Assembly (NCBI GenBank): GCA_017470605.1
Contig: JAFUYH010000024.1
Span: forward strand, 1 to 64,000
Reading direction: 5' to 3'
Length of the DNA: 64,000 bases
DNA from: Treponema sp.
GTDB taxonomy: Bacteria; Spirochaetota; Spirochaetia; Treponematales; Treponemataceae
Shown here: piece after piece, positions 50,537 through 58,718 of the stretch
How positions within the stretch are numbered: the stretch's first letter is position 1
How the letters are laid out: the number at the start of each line of letters is the position of its first letter
Position numbers and translations under genes: made by a program
Notes under the pieces: generated by a model
Database searches by the model: none
The model's input: the letters and a program-made list of their open reading frames with translations, nothing else
What the model was told of the DNA's origin: nothing

Positions 50537-51847
50537 TTACCGCATAATATCAGTTTCACTTGTAAGTGAGAACATTGCAGAAGCGTCTTCTTTTTTCCAG
50601 TTTTCCTGAACTCTGCTTATTACCACACTTATATTGGAAGCTTCTGTTTCCGGCAAAATCACAATAAACTGATTTTTTGCAGTTTTTGTAATTGTGTCGC
50701 TCTGCCTCATGCTGTTTTTAAGCACTTCCTGAAACTGGTCAGATGCTTCTTCCACAGGAATTACCGCGTGTTCAAGTTCTTTTATTGAAAAAAGAAGCAG
50801 ACTCACTTCTTTCTGATAATTCGCATTCAGCCTTGCAAGGAACTGGTAGACGGTGCGGAACTGCTCAAAAGGAAGTATAAATGCACCGCGGGCCTTGTTC
50901 CTTTCATTCAGAATCTGGATTGTATTAGAAATGTCGCTTTCCGGGATTTCCTGAAAATTCTTTTCTTTTGAATCTTCTTTGTAGAACTTAAAGCCGTGTT
51001 TTCCGTTTTTCTTTACGGAATACAAAGCCTTGTCTGCTTTTTTGTAAAGGGCGGCAAAATCTGTCCCTTCATTCGGAACAAAAACACAGCCTACAGAGGC
51101 TCCCAGAGGAATAGTCATGTCTTCGCCCATAAATTCATGGGCGGCTTCCATAATGTATTTATTTATAAAGCGGACTTTCTTTTCTATTACAATTTCTTCC
51201 TGAACGTTCTGGCAGAAGGCTATGAATTCATCTCCACCCATGCGGCCTATAATATCAATAGGGCGCACAACAGCCCGCAGAATTTCTGCAAACTGAAGAA
51301 GAATTTTGTCTCCCATTGCGTGCCCGTAAAGGTCATTTACCAGTTTGAAACTGTCCAAATCAATCATCATAAGCACGCCCTGACCGGAGCGGCACAAATC
51401 TGCAATTTCAGATTCAGAAGAAGCCTTGTTCAAAAGTCCTGTCATTGGGTCCATAACGGCGGCCTTCTTTAATCCCTGAATCTTATCTACTGTTTTAAGA
51501 ATGTTTCCTACCCGCTGGAGCAGAACATCTGCCCTGAAAGGCTTACGGATAAAATCAAGGGCACCGTTTTCAAATCCCTTGCTTTCTGTTTCTTCATCCG
51601 TATCGGCAGTCATAAACATAAAAGGAATCTGTTCTTCATATTCACTTTGAAGCCGTTTTTGCAGTTCATAGCCGGAAATGCCGGGCATACGCAGGTCAGA
51701 AAGAACCAGGTCTGGCTTTTCACGCTTAAACACTTTCAGAGCTTCTTCACCAGAAGATGCGCAGACTGTATCATAAGCAGAGGAAAGAATGTGATTTGCC
51801 ATCATCAATGCAATTTTTTCGTCATCAACAATCAGTATCTTCTTCAT
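50537..51847 (-). CDS. REC-GGDEF response regulator diguanylate cyclase
   Basis: A 436-aa protein. The receiver domain (1-~120) has DDE, the phospho-acceptor Asp in LVLSDLRMPG (near 53) and Lys in KPF. The GGDEF domain (~135-295) has MIDLDSFKLVND, an intact GGDEF active site and an RPID inhibitory site exactly five residues before it, so it should make cyclic-di-GMP with product feedback. The C-terminal ~120 residues look like a second, degenerate cyclase-like or PAS-like domain (LLLFSIKELEHA...FIVILPETEA). It is divergent from the REC-GGDEF-EAL gene. Confidence 0.93.
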   Translation of the reverse strand: MKKILIVDDEKIALMMANHILSSAYDTVCASSGEEALKVFKREKPDLVLSDLRMPGISGYELQKRLQSEYEEQIPFMFMTADTDEETESKGFENGALDFIRKPFRADVLLQRVGNILKTVDKIQGLKKAAVMDPMTGLLNKASSESEIADLCRSGQGVLMMIDLDSFKLVNDLYGHAMGDKILLQFAEILRAVVRPIDIIGRMGGDEFIAFCQNVQEEIVIEKKVRFINKYIMEAAHEFMGEDMTIPLGASVGCVFVPNEGTDFAALYKKADKALYSVKKNGKHGFKFYKEDSKEKNFQEIPESDISNTIQILNERNKARGAFILPFEQFRTVYQFLARLNANYQKEVSLLLFSIKELEHAVIPVEEASDQFQEVLKNSMRQSDTITKTAKNQFIVILPETEASNISVVISRVQENWKKEDASAMFSLTSETDIMR

Positions 51848-51940
51848 ATTAAAAAATTGTAAACCAAAAGTGCCATATTCACAAGTTTTAGATGATTTTT
51901 TGAAAAAGCCGTTATATAATAAGAATCAGGAACGATTGAT

Positions 51941-53623
51941 ATGAATACAGATAATACTTTCCAGCGTACGGTCCTTGTTGTTGATGATGAAGCAGTAAAC
52001 AGAGAGATTCTCGGTTCAATTCTGGAGATTGAATATAAGGTTATTTATGCAGAGAACGGACGGGATGCTCTTGAAAAAATTCATGATTCAGCAAGCGGGG
52101 CTGGCAGCACTCTTTCTTTAGTTCTTCTGGATCTCCTTATGCCGGAAATGTCTGGCTTTGATGTATTAAAAGAACTGAAAAAAGAAGAATTGCTTTCTGA
52201 TTTACCGGTAATTGTTCTTACCTCAGAAAAATCTGCAGAAATAGAAAGCTTAAAACTTGGGGCAGCAGACTTTCTTATCAAGCCCTATGACCTGCCTGAT
52301 GTAATTCTGGCCCGTGCGCGCCATGCAATCAAACTGTTTGAAGATGCAAAGATTATTCGTGATACAGAATACGAAAAACTTACAGGTCTTTATACTCCAG
52401 AATTTTTCTATGAATTTGCAGCACTTTATGATTCCCGCCATCCTTTAAAAAAGATGGATGCCATTGCAATCAATTTTTCGCGTTTCCACCTGATTAATGA
52501 ACTGCGCGGACGCAAATTTGGAGATTCGGTTTTAAAAGCCCTTGCAGAAGGCATTAAGATTCTTGTAAAGGAATTTAGCGGACTGGCCTGCCGTTATGAT
52601 GCAGATACCTTCTATCTGTATATAGGCGGAGGAAACAGTTATGAGCAGATGCTTAAAATTCTGCAGGAAAGACTTTCCTGCCTTTTGAGTCCTTCAGAAA
52701 TGCGCCTGAGGATGGGTATTTTTACAGATGAAAAGCGCAGTCTGCCAATAATTCAGAGATTTGACCATGCTTTGCAGGCCTGCAATTCCCTGCGCGGTAA
52801 AAAGGGTGGCGTTTTCCGCCTTTATGACGAAAAAATGGCAGAAAAAGAAGTTTTTGATGCCCTTCTGCTGAAAGATTTTGAAAGCGCCATTGCTCAGAAG
52901 CAGTTTAAGGTAAATTACCAGCCAAAGTTTAATATTAAGGGGGAGAAGCCTGTTTTATGCAGTGCAGAAGCCCTTGTAAGCTGGATTCATCCTACTTTGG
53001 GCAGGGTAAGACCTGATTTATTTATTCCTCTTTTTGAAGAAAACGGACTTATTACCATGCTGGATCAGTATGTGTGGGAAGAAGCTGCAAAACAGATTCG
53101 CAAGTGGAAGGATGACTGGGGGCTTACAGTTCCAGTTTCTGTAAATGTTTCCCGGGTAGACATTAATTTCCCTGAATTTTCTGATTTTATAAGCCGAATT
53201 GTAAGAGAAAACAATCTTTTGCCTTCTGAATATATGCTGGAAATTACGGAGTCTGCCTACACAGAAGATTCCAGACTGATTATTGATGTTGTAAATAACC
53301 TGCGCAAATGCGGACATAAAATAGAAATGGATGATTTTGGTTCAGGCTATTCATCTTTGAACATGATTACTTCCATGCCTATTGATGCCCTGAAGCTGGA
53401 TAAGGCATTTATAGACAATATTGCTGCCGGCAATAAAGAAATGCGCCTGGTAGAACTTGTTCTGGACATTGCAAGAAACCTTGAAGTGCCGGTAATTGCA
53501 GAAGGTGTAGAAACCGAAGAACAGTATAAACTTTTAAAAGCCGCTGGCTGTGATATAATTCAGGGCTATTATTTTTCTAAGCCTCTTGCGCCGGAAGAAT
53601 TTATAAAGTTTGTGGAAAAATAG
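51941..53623 (+). CDS. REC-GGDEF(degenerate)-EAL phosphodiesterase
   Basis: A 560-aa protein. The receiver domain has VVDDEAVNRE, LVLLDLLMPEMSG and KPYDLPD. The central GGDEF-like domain (~145-290) has lost the catalytic motif (RYDADTFYLYIGG). The EAL domain (~310-555) keeps SAEALVSW, NVSRVDI, EITESAYTED, DDFGSGYSS, KLDKAFID, AEGVET and QGYYFSKP, so cyclic-di-GMP hydrolysis is expected. A TATAAT box (51915-51920) precedes an AGGA ribosome site. With the divergent cyclase and downstream Hpt gene it forms a local phosphorelay-linked cyclic-di-GMP module. Confidence 0.93.
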   Translation: MNTDNTFQRTVLVVDDEAVNREILGSILEIEYKVIYAENGRDALEKIHDSASGAGSTLSLVLLDLLMPEMSGFDVLKELKKEELLSDLPVIVLTSEKSAEIESLKLGAADFLIKPYDLPDVILARARHAIKLFEDAKIIRDTEYEKLTGLYTPEFFYEFAALYDSRHPLKKMDAIAINFSRFHLINELRGRKFGDSVLKALAEGIKILVKEFSGLACRYDADTFYLYIGGGNSYEQMLKILQERLSCLLSPSEMRLRMGIFTDEKRSLPIIQRFDHALQACNSLRGKKGGVFRLYDEKMAEKEVFDALLLKDFESAIAQKQFKVNYQPKFNIKGEKPVLCSAEALVSWIHPTLGRVRPDLFIPLFEENGLITMLDQYVWEEAAKQIRKWKDDWGLTVPVSVNVSRVDINFPEFSDFISRIVRENNLLPSEYMLEITESAYTEDSRLIIDVVNNLRKCGHKIEMDDFGSGYSSLNMITSMPIDALKLDKAFIDNIAAGNKEMRLVELVLDIARNLEVPVIAEGVETEEQYKLLKAAGCDIIQGYYFSKPLAPEEFIKFVEK

Positions 53624-53636
53624 CAAAGGTGGATTT

Positions 53637-53972
53637 ATGATTACGATAGAAGGACTAAAAGATTTTGGCGCGGATGTTAATACAGGACTTTCCCGCTGTT
53701 TGAATAAAGAAGATTTTTACCTGAAAATGGTAAACATGGGTCTTGCAGACAAGCGTTTTGAAGAACTGGAAGGCGTCCTCAAAGAAAAAAATCTGGATTC
53801 TGCCTTTGAAATGTGCCATGCCCTTAAGGGAGTTATAGGCAATCTGTCCCTTACTCCAATGTATGACAAAATCTGCGAAATGACAGAACTTCTGCGTGCC
53901 CGCCAGGATGTTGATTACCTTCCCATGTATGAAGAAATTAAAGCTAGCCGGGAAAAACTTTTGGCTCTGTAA
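53637..53972 (+). CDS. Hpt phosphotransfer protein
   Basis: About 111 aa from ATG 53637 (AGGTGG immediately upstream); an earlier in-frame start at 53610 lies inside the EAL gene. A helical Hpt domain contains MCHALKGVIGNL, the phosphorylatable His in the HALKG motif. It probably passes phosphate to or from the two neighbouring receiver domains. It starts 13 bases after the EAL gene stop and is likely co-transcribed. Confidence 0.88.
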   Translation: MITIEGLKDFGADVNTGLSRCLNKEDFYLKMVNMGLADKRFEELEGVLKEKNLDSAFEMCHALKGVIGNLSLTPMYDKICEMTELLRARQDVDYLPMYEEIKASREKLLAL

Positions 53973-54044
53973 GGCTTTTTACATGAATGCATCCCGAACT
54001 TAGGGAGCGAGGCTCCGAGCAGCTATGCTGCGAAGGTTCAGCAT

Positions 54045-56885
54045 CTACTTAAACAGCTCCAGCGCATAACGCACCGTGTCCATTGCATCCTTTCCGTAAA
54101 AATCTGCACCAATCTGGTCTGCATATTCCTGGGTCATAACGGCTCCGCCCACGCAGGTCTTTGCCCAAGGACATTCCTTGCGAAGCAGTTTGATTGTTTC
54201 TTCCATGGCGGCAACCGTAGTTGTCATGAGGGCAGAAAGGCCGACCAGCATAACGTGGTCTTTTTTGCAGGCTTCAACGACAGTTTCCGGCGGCACGTCC
54301 TTGCCAAGGTCAATAACCTCAAAGTCATAATTTTCCAGCAGAACCTTTACAATATTTTTGCCTATGTCGTGAATATCGCCCTTTACCGTTGCGATTATAA
54401 TCTTACCCTTAGGCGCACCCTTCTTGCCGGACTTTTCCATAAAATCCCGGATTTCTCCAAAGGCCGCCTTAGCCGCCTCGGCCGCCATCAGAAGCTGGGG
54501 CAGGTACATGGTTTTCTGTTCAAAGCGCTTGCCAACGTAGTCCAGTCCCGGAATAAGGTGCTCGTTGATGATTGTGAGGGACTCTGTTGTTTTCAGCAGC
54601 TCGCGGGTTGCCGCGGCGGCATCGGTTTTCAGTCCGTGGATAATTGCGTTGCTGAGGGCGGAGCTGGCGGTGGATTGTGGGGCGGAGTTTTCCGGGGGCG
54701 TTGCGGGGGTGTCCCCCGCAGAGGGGGTAGCGGAAGACGGTAGCACGCTTTGCGTGCGGACGGCTGAAGCGAGGGGGAGACTTCCCCCTCCTCCCCTAGA
54801 AGCTAAAACCTCCAGCCTTGCACCTTCCTCCGTGCTCCACTCAATATAATCCGCACAGTTTTCATCGCGGCCAGAAAGCAGGTTGTAACATCTCCATGCC
54901 TTAATCATTTCTCCCTGCAGAGGATTCATGATTGCCGCAGAAAGGCCGGCGCCCATGCAGAGTGTAAAGAAACTTGCCGTAACATATTCGCGCAGGGGCA
55001 GACCAAAGCTGACGTTTGAAATGCCAAGACTTGTAAGGCCGCCCATTTCGTGAATGGCGCGCACAGTCTCCATTGTGGCAATACCGGCCCGAGAGTCAGA
55101 GCTTACGGCCATTGCCAGAGGGTCTATGATAATATCCGATTTTTTGATTCCGTAGCGGGAAGCCTCGGCATAGATTTTGCGGGCAATGGCAACGCGCCGC
55201 TCGCTGTCTTCCGGGATTCCGTCTTCGTCAAGCGTGAGGGCTACAACAAGCCCGCCGTATTTTTTTACCAGCGGAAAAACCTGGTCCATAATTTCCTGCT
55301 TGCCGTTCACAGAGTTAATCATTGCCTTTCCGTTGTAGCGGCGTAAGGCTGCTTCCATAACATCCGGCTTTGTCGTGTCAATCTGAAGGGGCAGGGTAGT
55401 AACGTTCTGCAGCTCTTCCAGAACCCGCAGCATCATTTCCTTCTCGTCAATTTCCGGCAGGCCTACGTTTACGTCCAGCACCTGGGCGCCGGCTTCTTCC
55501 TGCTCCATTCCCTGATGAATAATGTAGGGAATGTCTCCCGCCCGCAGCGCCTCCTTAAACTTCTTTTTGCCGGTCGGGTTAATGCGTTCGCCAATGAGAA
55601 CTGGTCGGTTAGCTCCGCCAAAATACACTACGCGGGTATTTGAACTTATGCAGCCGATTGTAGGTTTTTGGGAGGAGGGGGAAGTCTCCCTACGTTCGGA
55701 ACTTCGTTCCTCACTACTCAGAAATTGCCTTTGGCAATTTCTGACCTCGGAGTTTTCTGTAGGGGAAAGCCTTCCCCTCGGGCGCACTTCGTTGCGCCCT
55801 ACCCCTTCTCCTAGGGGGACGCAGTCAAGCTGCTTACCCCCTAAAACCCCCGGGCACCCCCCGCGAGTTTGCGAAGCAAACTCGGTAGCGAGCGACAGCG
55901 AGCGGATATCGCCACCCACGGCTCCCTCGAGGTTTGCCGCAAGTTTTTGTATACCCTTAATATATTCCGGAGTAGTTCCACAGCAGCCGCCCAGAATCAT
56001 TGGACCTAGGGCCGCGAGCTCTTTCATTGCTTCTACAAACTGGGGAGCGGGTACGTCAAAAACTGTGCGGCCGTCTACAACCTTTGGCAGGCCGGCATTC
56101 GGCTTAACAAGAACAGGCACGCTGGCGGCCCGGCAAAGGCGTTCAACGGTGGGCTTCATTTCCAGCGGGCCGAGGCTGCAGTTTACGCCCACTGCCGCAA
56201 CTCCAAGACCTTCCAGCATGGCAACCATAGTTTCCGGGCTGGAACCGCTGAGGGTGCGGCATTCCTTGTCATAAACGTTGCTCACAATAATTGGGAGAGT
56301 GCCGCGGGTGCCCGGTTCCCCCGCTTTGCCGTCAAGCAGGCCGAGCTCTTCCATAACTTCCTTTGCGGCAAGAACGGCAGCCTTAGATTCGTAGCCGTCG
56401 TTCATTGTTTCAATCATTACACAGTTAATTTTTCCCTGACCGCAAGGGGCGCTTTCCAGTGCAAAAGGAAAAGCTGCGCGGAAGGTCTTCTTAAAAAGAT
56501 TTACGCAGTCTTCAAAGTCCAGGTCGCCCATTGGCTTGAGCAGCTTTCCGCAGGAGCCTATGTCAAAGGCAATAAAATAATTTCCGTCAGGATTTTCTTC
56601 CAGCACTTTTTCGCGCGCCGCGTTGGCATTTTCAATTGCGGCCGCAATCATGCGTTCCAGCTCCAGCGGGAACTTTGTAATAAAGGCGCCAAAGGTGTTT
56701 GTATTTACGATGTTAGAGCCTGCCGCAAAATAATTGTAGTGCAGCTGAACAATGCGGTCCGGATGCTTTATGTTCCATGTTTCAGGAAGTTCTCCGGGCT
56801 TTAATCCCATTTCCTGTAAAACAGTTCCCGTTCCGCCATCAAAAAATAATCGTTCTTTTCCTAACAAATCGCCTAGTTTTTTCAT
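54045..56885 (-). CDS. metH: Cobalamin-dependent methionine synthase without reactivation domain
   Basis: A 946-aa protein. Homocysteine domain (1-~320): FDGGTGTVLQE, GVNCSLGP and GGCCGTTPEYI (three zinc cysteines). Pterin domain (~425-680): RINPTGKKKFKEA, DVNVGLPEID, IDTTKPDVMEAAL. B12 cap and cobalamin domain (~750-946): KGDIHDIGKNIV, VGLSALMTTT and GGAVMTQ. The C-terminal AdoMet-binding reactivation domain of the E. coli enzyme is absent, so a separate activator is needed. Two in-frame repeat insertions occupy the domain linkers (about residues 325-405 and 690-735). No cobalamin riboswitch is visible upstream. Confidence 0.93.
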   Translation of the reverse strand: MKKLGDLLGKERLFFDGGTGTVLQEMGLKPGELPETWNIKHPDRIVQLHYNYFAAGSNIVNTNTFGAFITKFPLELERMIAAAIENANAAREKVLEENPDGNYFIAFDIGSCGKLLKPMGDLDFEDCVNLFKKTFRAAFPFALESAPCGQGKINCVMIETMNDGYESKAAVLAAKEVMEELGLLDGKAGEPGTRGTLPIIVSNVYDKECRTLSGSSPETMVAMLEGLGVAAVGVNCSLGPLEMKPTVERLCRAASVPVLVKPNAGLPKVVDGRTVFDVPAPQFVEAMKELAALGPMILGGCCGTTPEYIKGIQKLAANLEGAVGGDIRSLSLATEFASQTRGGCPGVLGGKQLDCVPLGEGVGRNEVRPRGRLSPTENSEVRNCQRQFLSSEERSSERRETSPSSQKPTIGCISSNTRVVYFGGANRPVLIGERINPTGKKKFKEALRAGDIPYIIHQGMEQEEAGAQVLDVNVGLPEIDEKEMMLRVLEELQNVTTLPLQIDTTKPDVMEAALRRYNGKAMINSVNGKQEIMDQVFPLVKKYGGLVVALTLDEDGIPEDSERRVAIARKIYAEASRYGIKKSDIIIDPLAMAVSSDSRAGIATMETVRAIHEMGGLTSLGISNVSFGLPLREYVTASFFTLCMGAGLSAAIMNPLQGEMIKAWRCYNLLSGRDENCADYIEWSTEEGARLEVLASRGGGGSLPLASAVRTQSVLPSSATPSAGDTPATPPENSAPQSTASSALSNAIIHGLKTDAAAATRELLKTTESLTIINEHLIPGLDYVGKRFEQKTMYLPQLLMAAEAAKAAFGEIRDFMEKSGKKGAPKGKIIIATVKGDIHDIGKNIVKVLLENYDFEVIDLGKDVPPETVVEACKKDHVMLVGLSALMTTTVAAMEETIKLLRKECPWAKTCVGGAVMTQEYADQIGADFYGKDAMDTVRYALELFK
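54690..54800. repeat. Repeat element E1 inside metH (pterin-B12 linker)
   Basis: GC-rich palindromic DNA with gcgggggt/gtcccccgc (54703-54718) and a gcacgc/gcgtgc pair (54743-54758). It shares a perfect 21-bp segment (54775-54795) with element E2 in inverted orientation at 55670-55690. It encodes a low-complexity G/S/P/A-rich linker between the pterin and cobalamin domains. Confidence 0.75.
55665..55920. repeat. Repeat element E2 inside metH (homocysteine-pterin linker)
   Basis: About 250 bp of stacked palindromes: ttcggaacttcgttcc near 55695, cagaaattgcc...ggcaatttctg near 55720-55743, gcgcacttcgttgcgc near 55781 and gagtttgcgaagcaaactc near 55864. It contains the 21-bp segment shared in reverse with E1. 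It is translated in frame as about 80 residues rich in S, R, G and E with no resemblance to MetH. The native linker is expected to be much shorter. Confidence 0.75.
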
Positions 56886-56949
56886 AGGGTGATTATAGCG
56901 GATTTTGCGCTGGTAGGGTAGTGGGGTGTGAAGTGAGGATTTAGACTTG

Positions 56950-57267
56950 TTAGTTATTATGCTTTGAAATTTCGTCAGTAAATACCGAATTAACAGAATC
57001 AGTTAAATTTTCAATTATTTTAAGCCGCAATTTGTCTAAATCTTGATATTCTAGAGTTCTTCGATCAAATAAATCTAGAGCTTCAATATTTAATGCTTTT
57101 GCAATTTGTTGAATCATTGGAAGTGAAGGAAAATACTTCCCATTTTCTATTAATGCAATGTAATTTGCAGAGGCATTTGCTTTTTCTGCAAGTTTCTCCT
57201 GAGATAAGTGAAGTTCTTTTCTGTACTTTTTTATATTGCTTGCAAGGCAAATTTGTAAATTATCCAT
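56950..57267 (-). CDS. XRE-family HTH regulator divergent from envelope operon
   Basis: A 105-aa protein. The HTH domain spans residues ~8-65: NIKKYRKELHLSQEKLAEKANASANYIALIENGKYFPSLPMIQQIAKALNI, a classic SinR/Cro-like fold. The C-terminal tail (ENLTDSVNSVFTDEIS) may dimerise. It faces the six-gene envelope operon across a 120-bp region containing TATTACT/AGTAATA half-sites, and is its probable regulator. Confidence 0.9.
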   Translation of the reverse strand: MDNLQICLASNIKKYRKELHLSQEKLAEKANASANYIALIENGKYFPSLPMIQQIAKALNIEALDLFDRRTLEYQDLDKLRLKIIENLTDSVNSVFTDEISKHNN

Positions 57268-57308
57268 TCTTTATAACTCACATTTATAGATTTGTATTTT
57301 TCTATAAA

Positions 57309-57367
57309 TATTACTTATTGACTATTGAGTAATACGGATATAAACTGTTTTTAGTATAAGTATTACT
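57309..57367. promoter_or_regulatory. Operator-like half-sites before the envelope operon
   Basis: TATTACT (57309-57315) and its inverse AGTAATA (57328-57334) flank a TTGACT -35-like box (57318-57323). A third copy TATTACT (57361-57367, within AGTATTACT) lies just upstream of the first gene. The placement over the promoter suits repression by the adjacent XRE protein. Confidence 0.5.
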
Positions 57368-57387
57368 AATATATACGGTGAGCTATC

Positions 57388-57945
57388 ATGAAAAATATTA
57401 CGAGGATAATTTCTTTTCATAAAAAATTATTTAAGATTCTGCCAATCTTTTTCATATTATCCGTTTTATTCTTTTCTTGTGCTTCAACAAAAATTGTAAT
57501 CAGTGACGAAATGATGATGACAATATTGGATGAAGAATTTGAGGAAATGGAGAATGCAATAAGTGACAATTGGGAATTGAAAAGAAAGCCTTCTGTAATT
57601 GTTTTCTTTTGTTATGATGAACGGTTTGGAGAAAATGCTGTTACTGTCATCTCAAATTGGATTCAATCGGATTTGGAATCTCGATTCGTAAAATCTGGAA
57701 ATTATAGAGTTATTGATAAACAGAATTTAGACAGAATACTAAAAGAACAGAGATTTCAGCAGTCCGGATATGTAGATGATAAAGTTATGGTTGATATGGG
57801 TAGAGAGTTAGGTGGCAACTATATGGTTATTTCAAAAATCAACCCATACAATCAATTTGTTGCAAAAATATCTAATATTGAAACTGCAGAGCTAATTTAT
57901 ACAACTACTAGAAAAATCTCAAAAAATGCGAAGGTGGCAAAATAG
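57388..57945 (+). CDS. LpoB/FlgO/CsgG-like lipoprotein
   Basis: A 185-aa lipoprotein (signal peptide and lipobox FFSC). Residues ~65-185 match the LpoB-like/CsgG-N fold: VIVFFCYDERFGENAVTVISNWIQSDLES, YRVIDKQNLDRILKEQRFQQSGYVDD and GGNYMVISKI. Such proteins sit in the outer membrane periplasmic leaflet and help form or activate envelope complexes (peptidoglycan synthases, flagellar outer rings, curli export). GGTGAG lies 6 bases before the ATG. It is the first gene of the operon and overlaps the next by one base. Confidence 0.82.
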   Translation: MKNITRIISFHKKLFKILPIFFILSVLFFSCASTKIVISDEMMMTILDEEFEEMENAISDNWELKRKPSVIVFFCYDERFGENAVTVISNWIQSDLESRFVKSGNYRVIDKQNLDRILKEQRFQQSGYVDDKVMVDMGRELGGNYMVISKINPYNQFVAKISNIETAELIYTTTRKISKNAKVAK

Positions 57946-58307
57946 TGAAAGAACTCTTTGGTGTCATTGTTTTTACAATATTTTTTTGTCTAATTGTTAA
58001 TCATTGTTCAATGCAAAAAGTCAAAAATGCATATTCTGCAGGAAGAGAAGATGGTTATAAAGCAGGATATGCAGAGGTAGAAACTGATTATAAACAAAAA
58101 ATGGAAGAACAAACTTCTCTGTACGAGAAAAAAATTAAGGATCAACAGAAGATATATGAAAAGAAAATTGCAAATGCATTGAATGAGGGATTTGATAAAG
58201 GAAAGAAGGATAAGCAAGAGGAAGTAGAGACAAATTTACAAAAGGTATCAGAAGAAAAAGAAAAAAAAGGAAAATGGAATGATGTTTTGTTTGATGTAAA
58301 CAATTGA
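57945..58307 (+). CDS. Membrane-anchored coiled-coil protein, paralogue 1
   Basis: A 120-aa protein starting at GTG 57945, whose G is the last base of the previous stop codon (AAGGTGG upstream). One N-terminal hydrophobic helix (LFGVIVFTIFFCLIVNHC) is followed by a G/Y-containing stretch (AYSAGREDGYKAGYAEVETDY) and a long K/E-rich coiled coil. It ends in KWNDVLFD. The next gene has the same plan and a matching WNEV tail, so the two look like an ancient duplication. No known family is recognised. Confidence 0.72.
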   Translation: MKELFGVIVFTIFFCLIVNHCSMQKVKNAYSAGREDGYKAGYAEVETDYKQKMEEQTSLYEKKIKDQQKIYEKKIANALNEGFDKGKKDKQEEVETNLQKVSEEKEKKGKWNDVLFDVNN

Positions 58308-58320
58308 AGTGGAGATTAAG

Positions 58321-58716
58321 ATGGGTAAAGTTGGTCTTGTTTTATGTGCTATTTGTTTTCTCATCATTTTAAGCAGTGGAATAAAAGCTTGTAATAATGG
58401 TTCTGAAAGAAGTTTAAGTAAGGAACGTGAGAGAGGCTATAATTCAGGCCTTGTAGAAGGAAAGAAAGCTGCAGAAATAGATTATACAAAAAAGATAGAA
58501 AAATTAAAAAGTGATTATGAATCTTTGTTGGAAAAAAAGAAAAATGATTTAGAAGTGCAAGTTACAGAGTCTTATAAGCAAGGAATTCAGCAGGGAAAAG
58601 ATAAGATGACTGAAGAAATTAATTCTGTAATTACAATAAAAACAGGAAAAAAGAAACAAAAGGCAAAAAAAACTAAACAAAACTGGAATGAAGTTATTTC
58701 TACAGGTGGAGAGTAA
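58321..58716 (+). CDS. Membrane-anchored coiled-coil protein, paralogue 2
   Basis: About 131 aa from ATG 58321, with GGAG 6 bases ahead. It has an N-terminal hydrophobic helix (VGLVLCAICFLIILSSGI), then ERGYNSGLVEGKKAAEIDYTKK paralleling the G-Y-x-G-x-x-E-G segment of paralogue 1, a K/E coiled coil, a basic patch (GKKKQKAKKTKQ) and a C-terminal NWNEVIST. The shared layout and WN[DE]V tail suggest both bind the same partner, perhaps as a heterodimer. Confidence 0.7.
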   Translation: MGKVGLVLCAICFLIILSSGIKACNNGSERSLSKERERGYNSGLVEGKKAAEIDYTKKIEKLKSDYESLLEKKKNDLEVQVTESYKQGIQQGKDKMTEEINSVITIKTGKKKQKAKKTKQNWNEVISTGGE

Positions 58717-58718
58717 AA

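Noticed and set aside
54255..56274. Long plus-strand open frames opposite metH
   Set aside because: They mirror the GC-rich repeat insertions and the coding strand of a clearly recognised methionine synthase.
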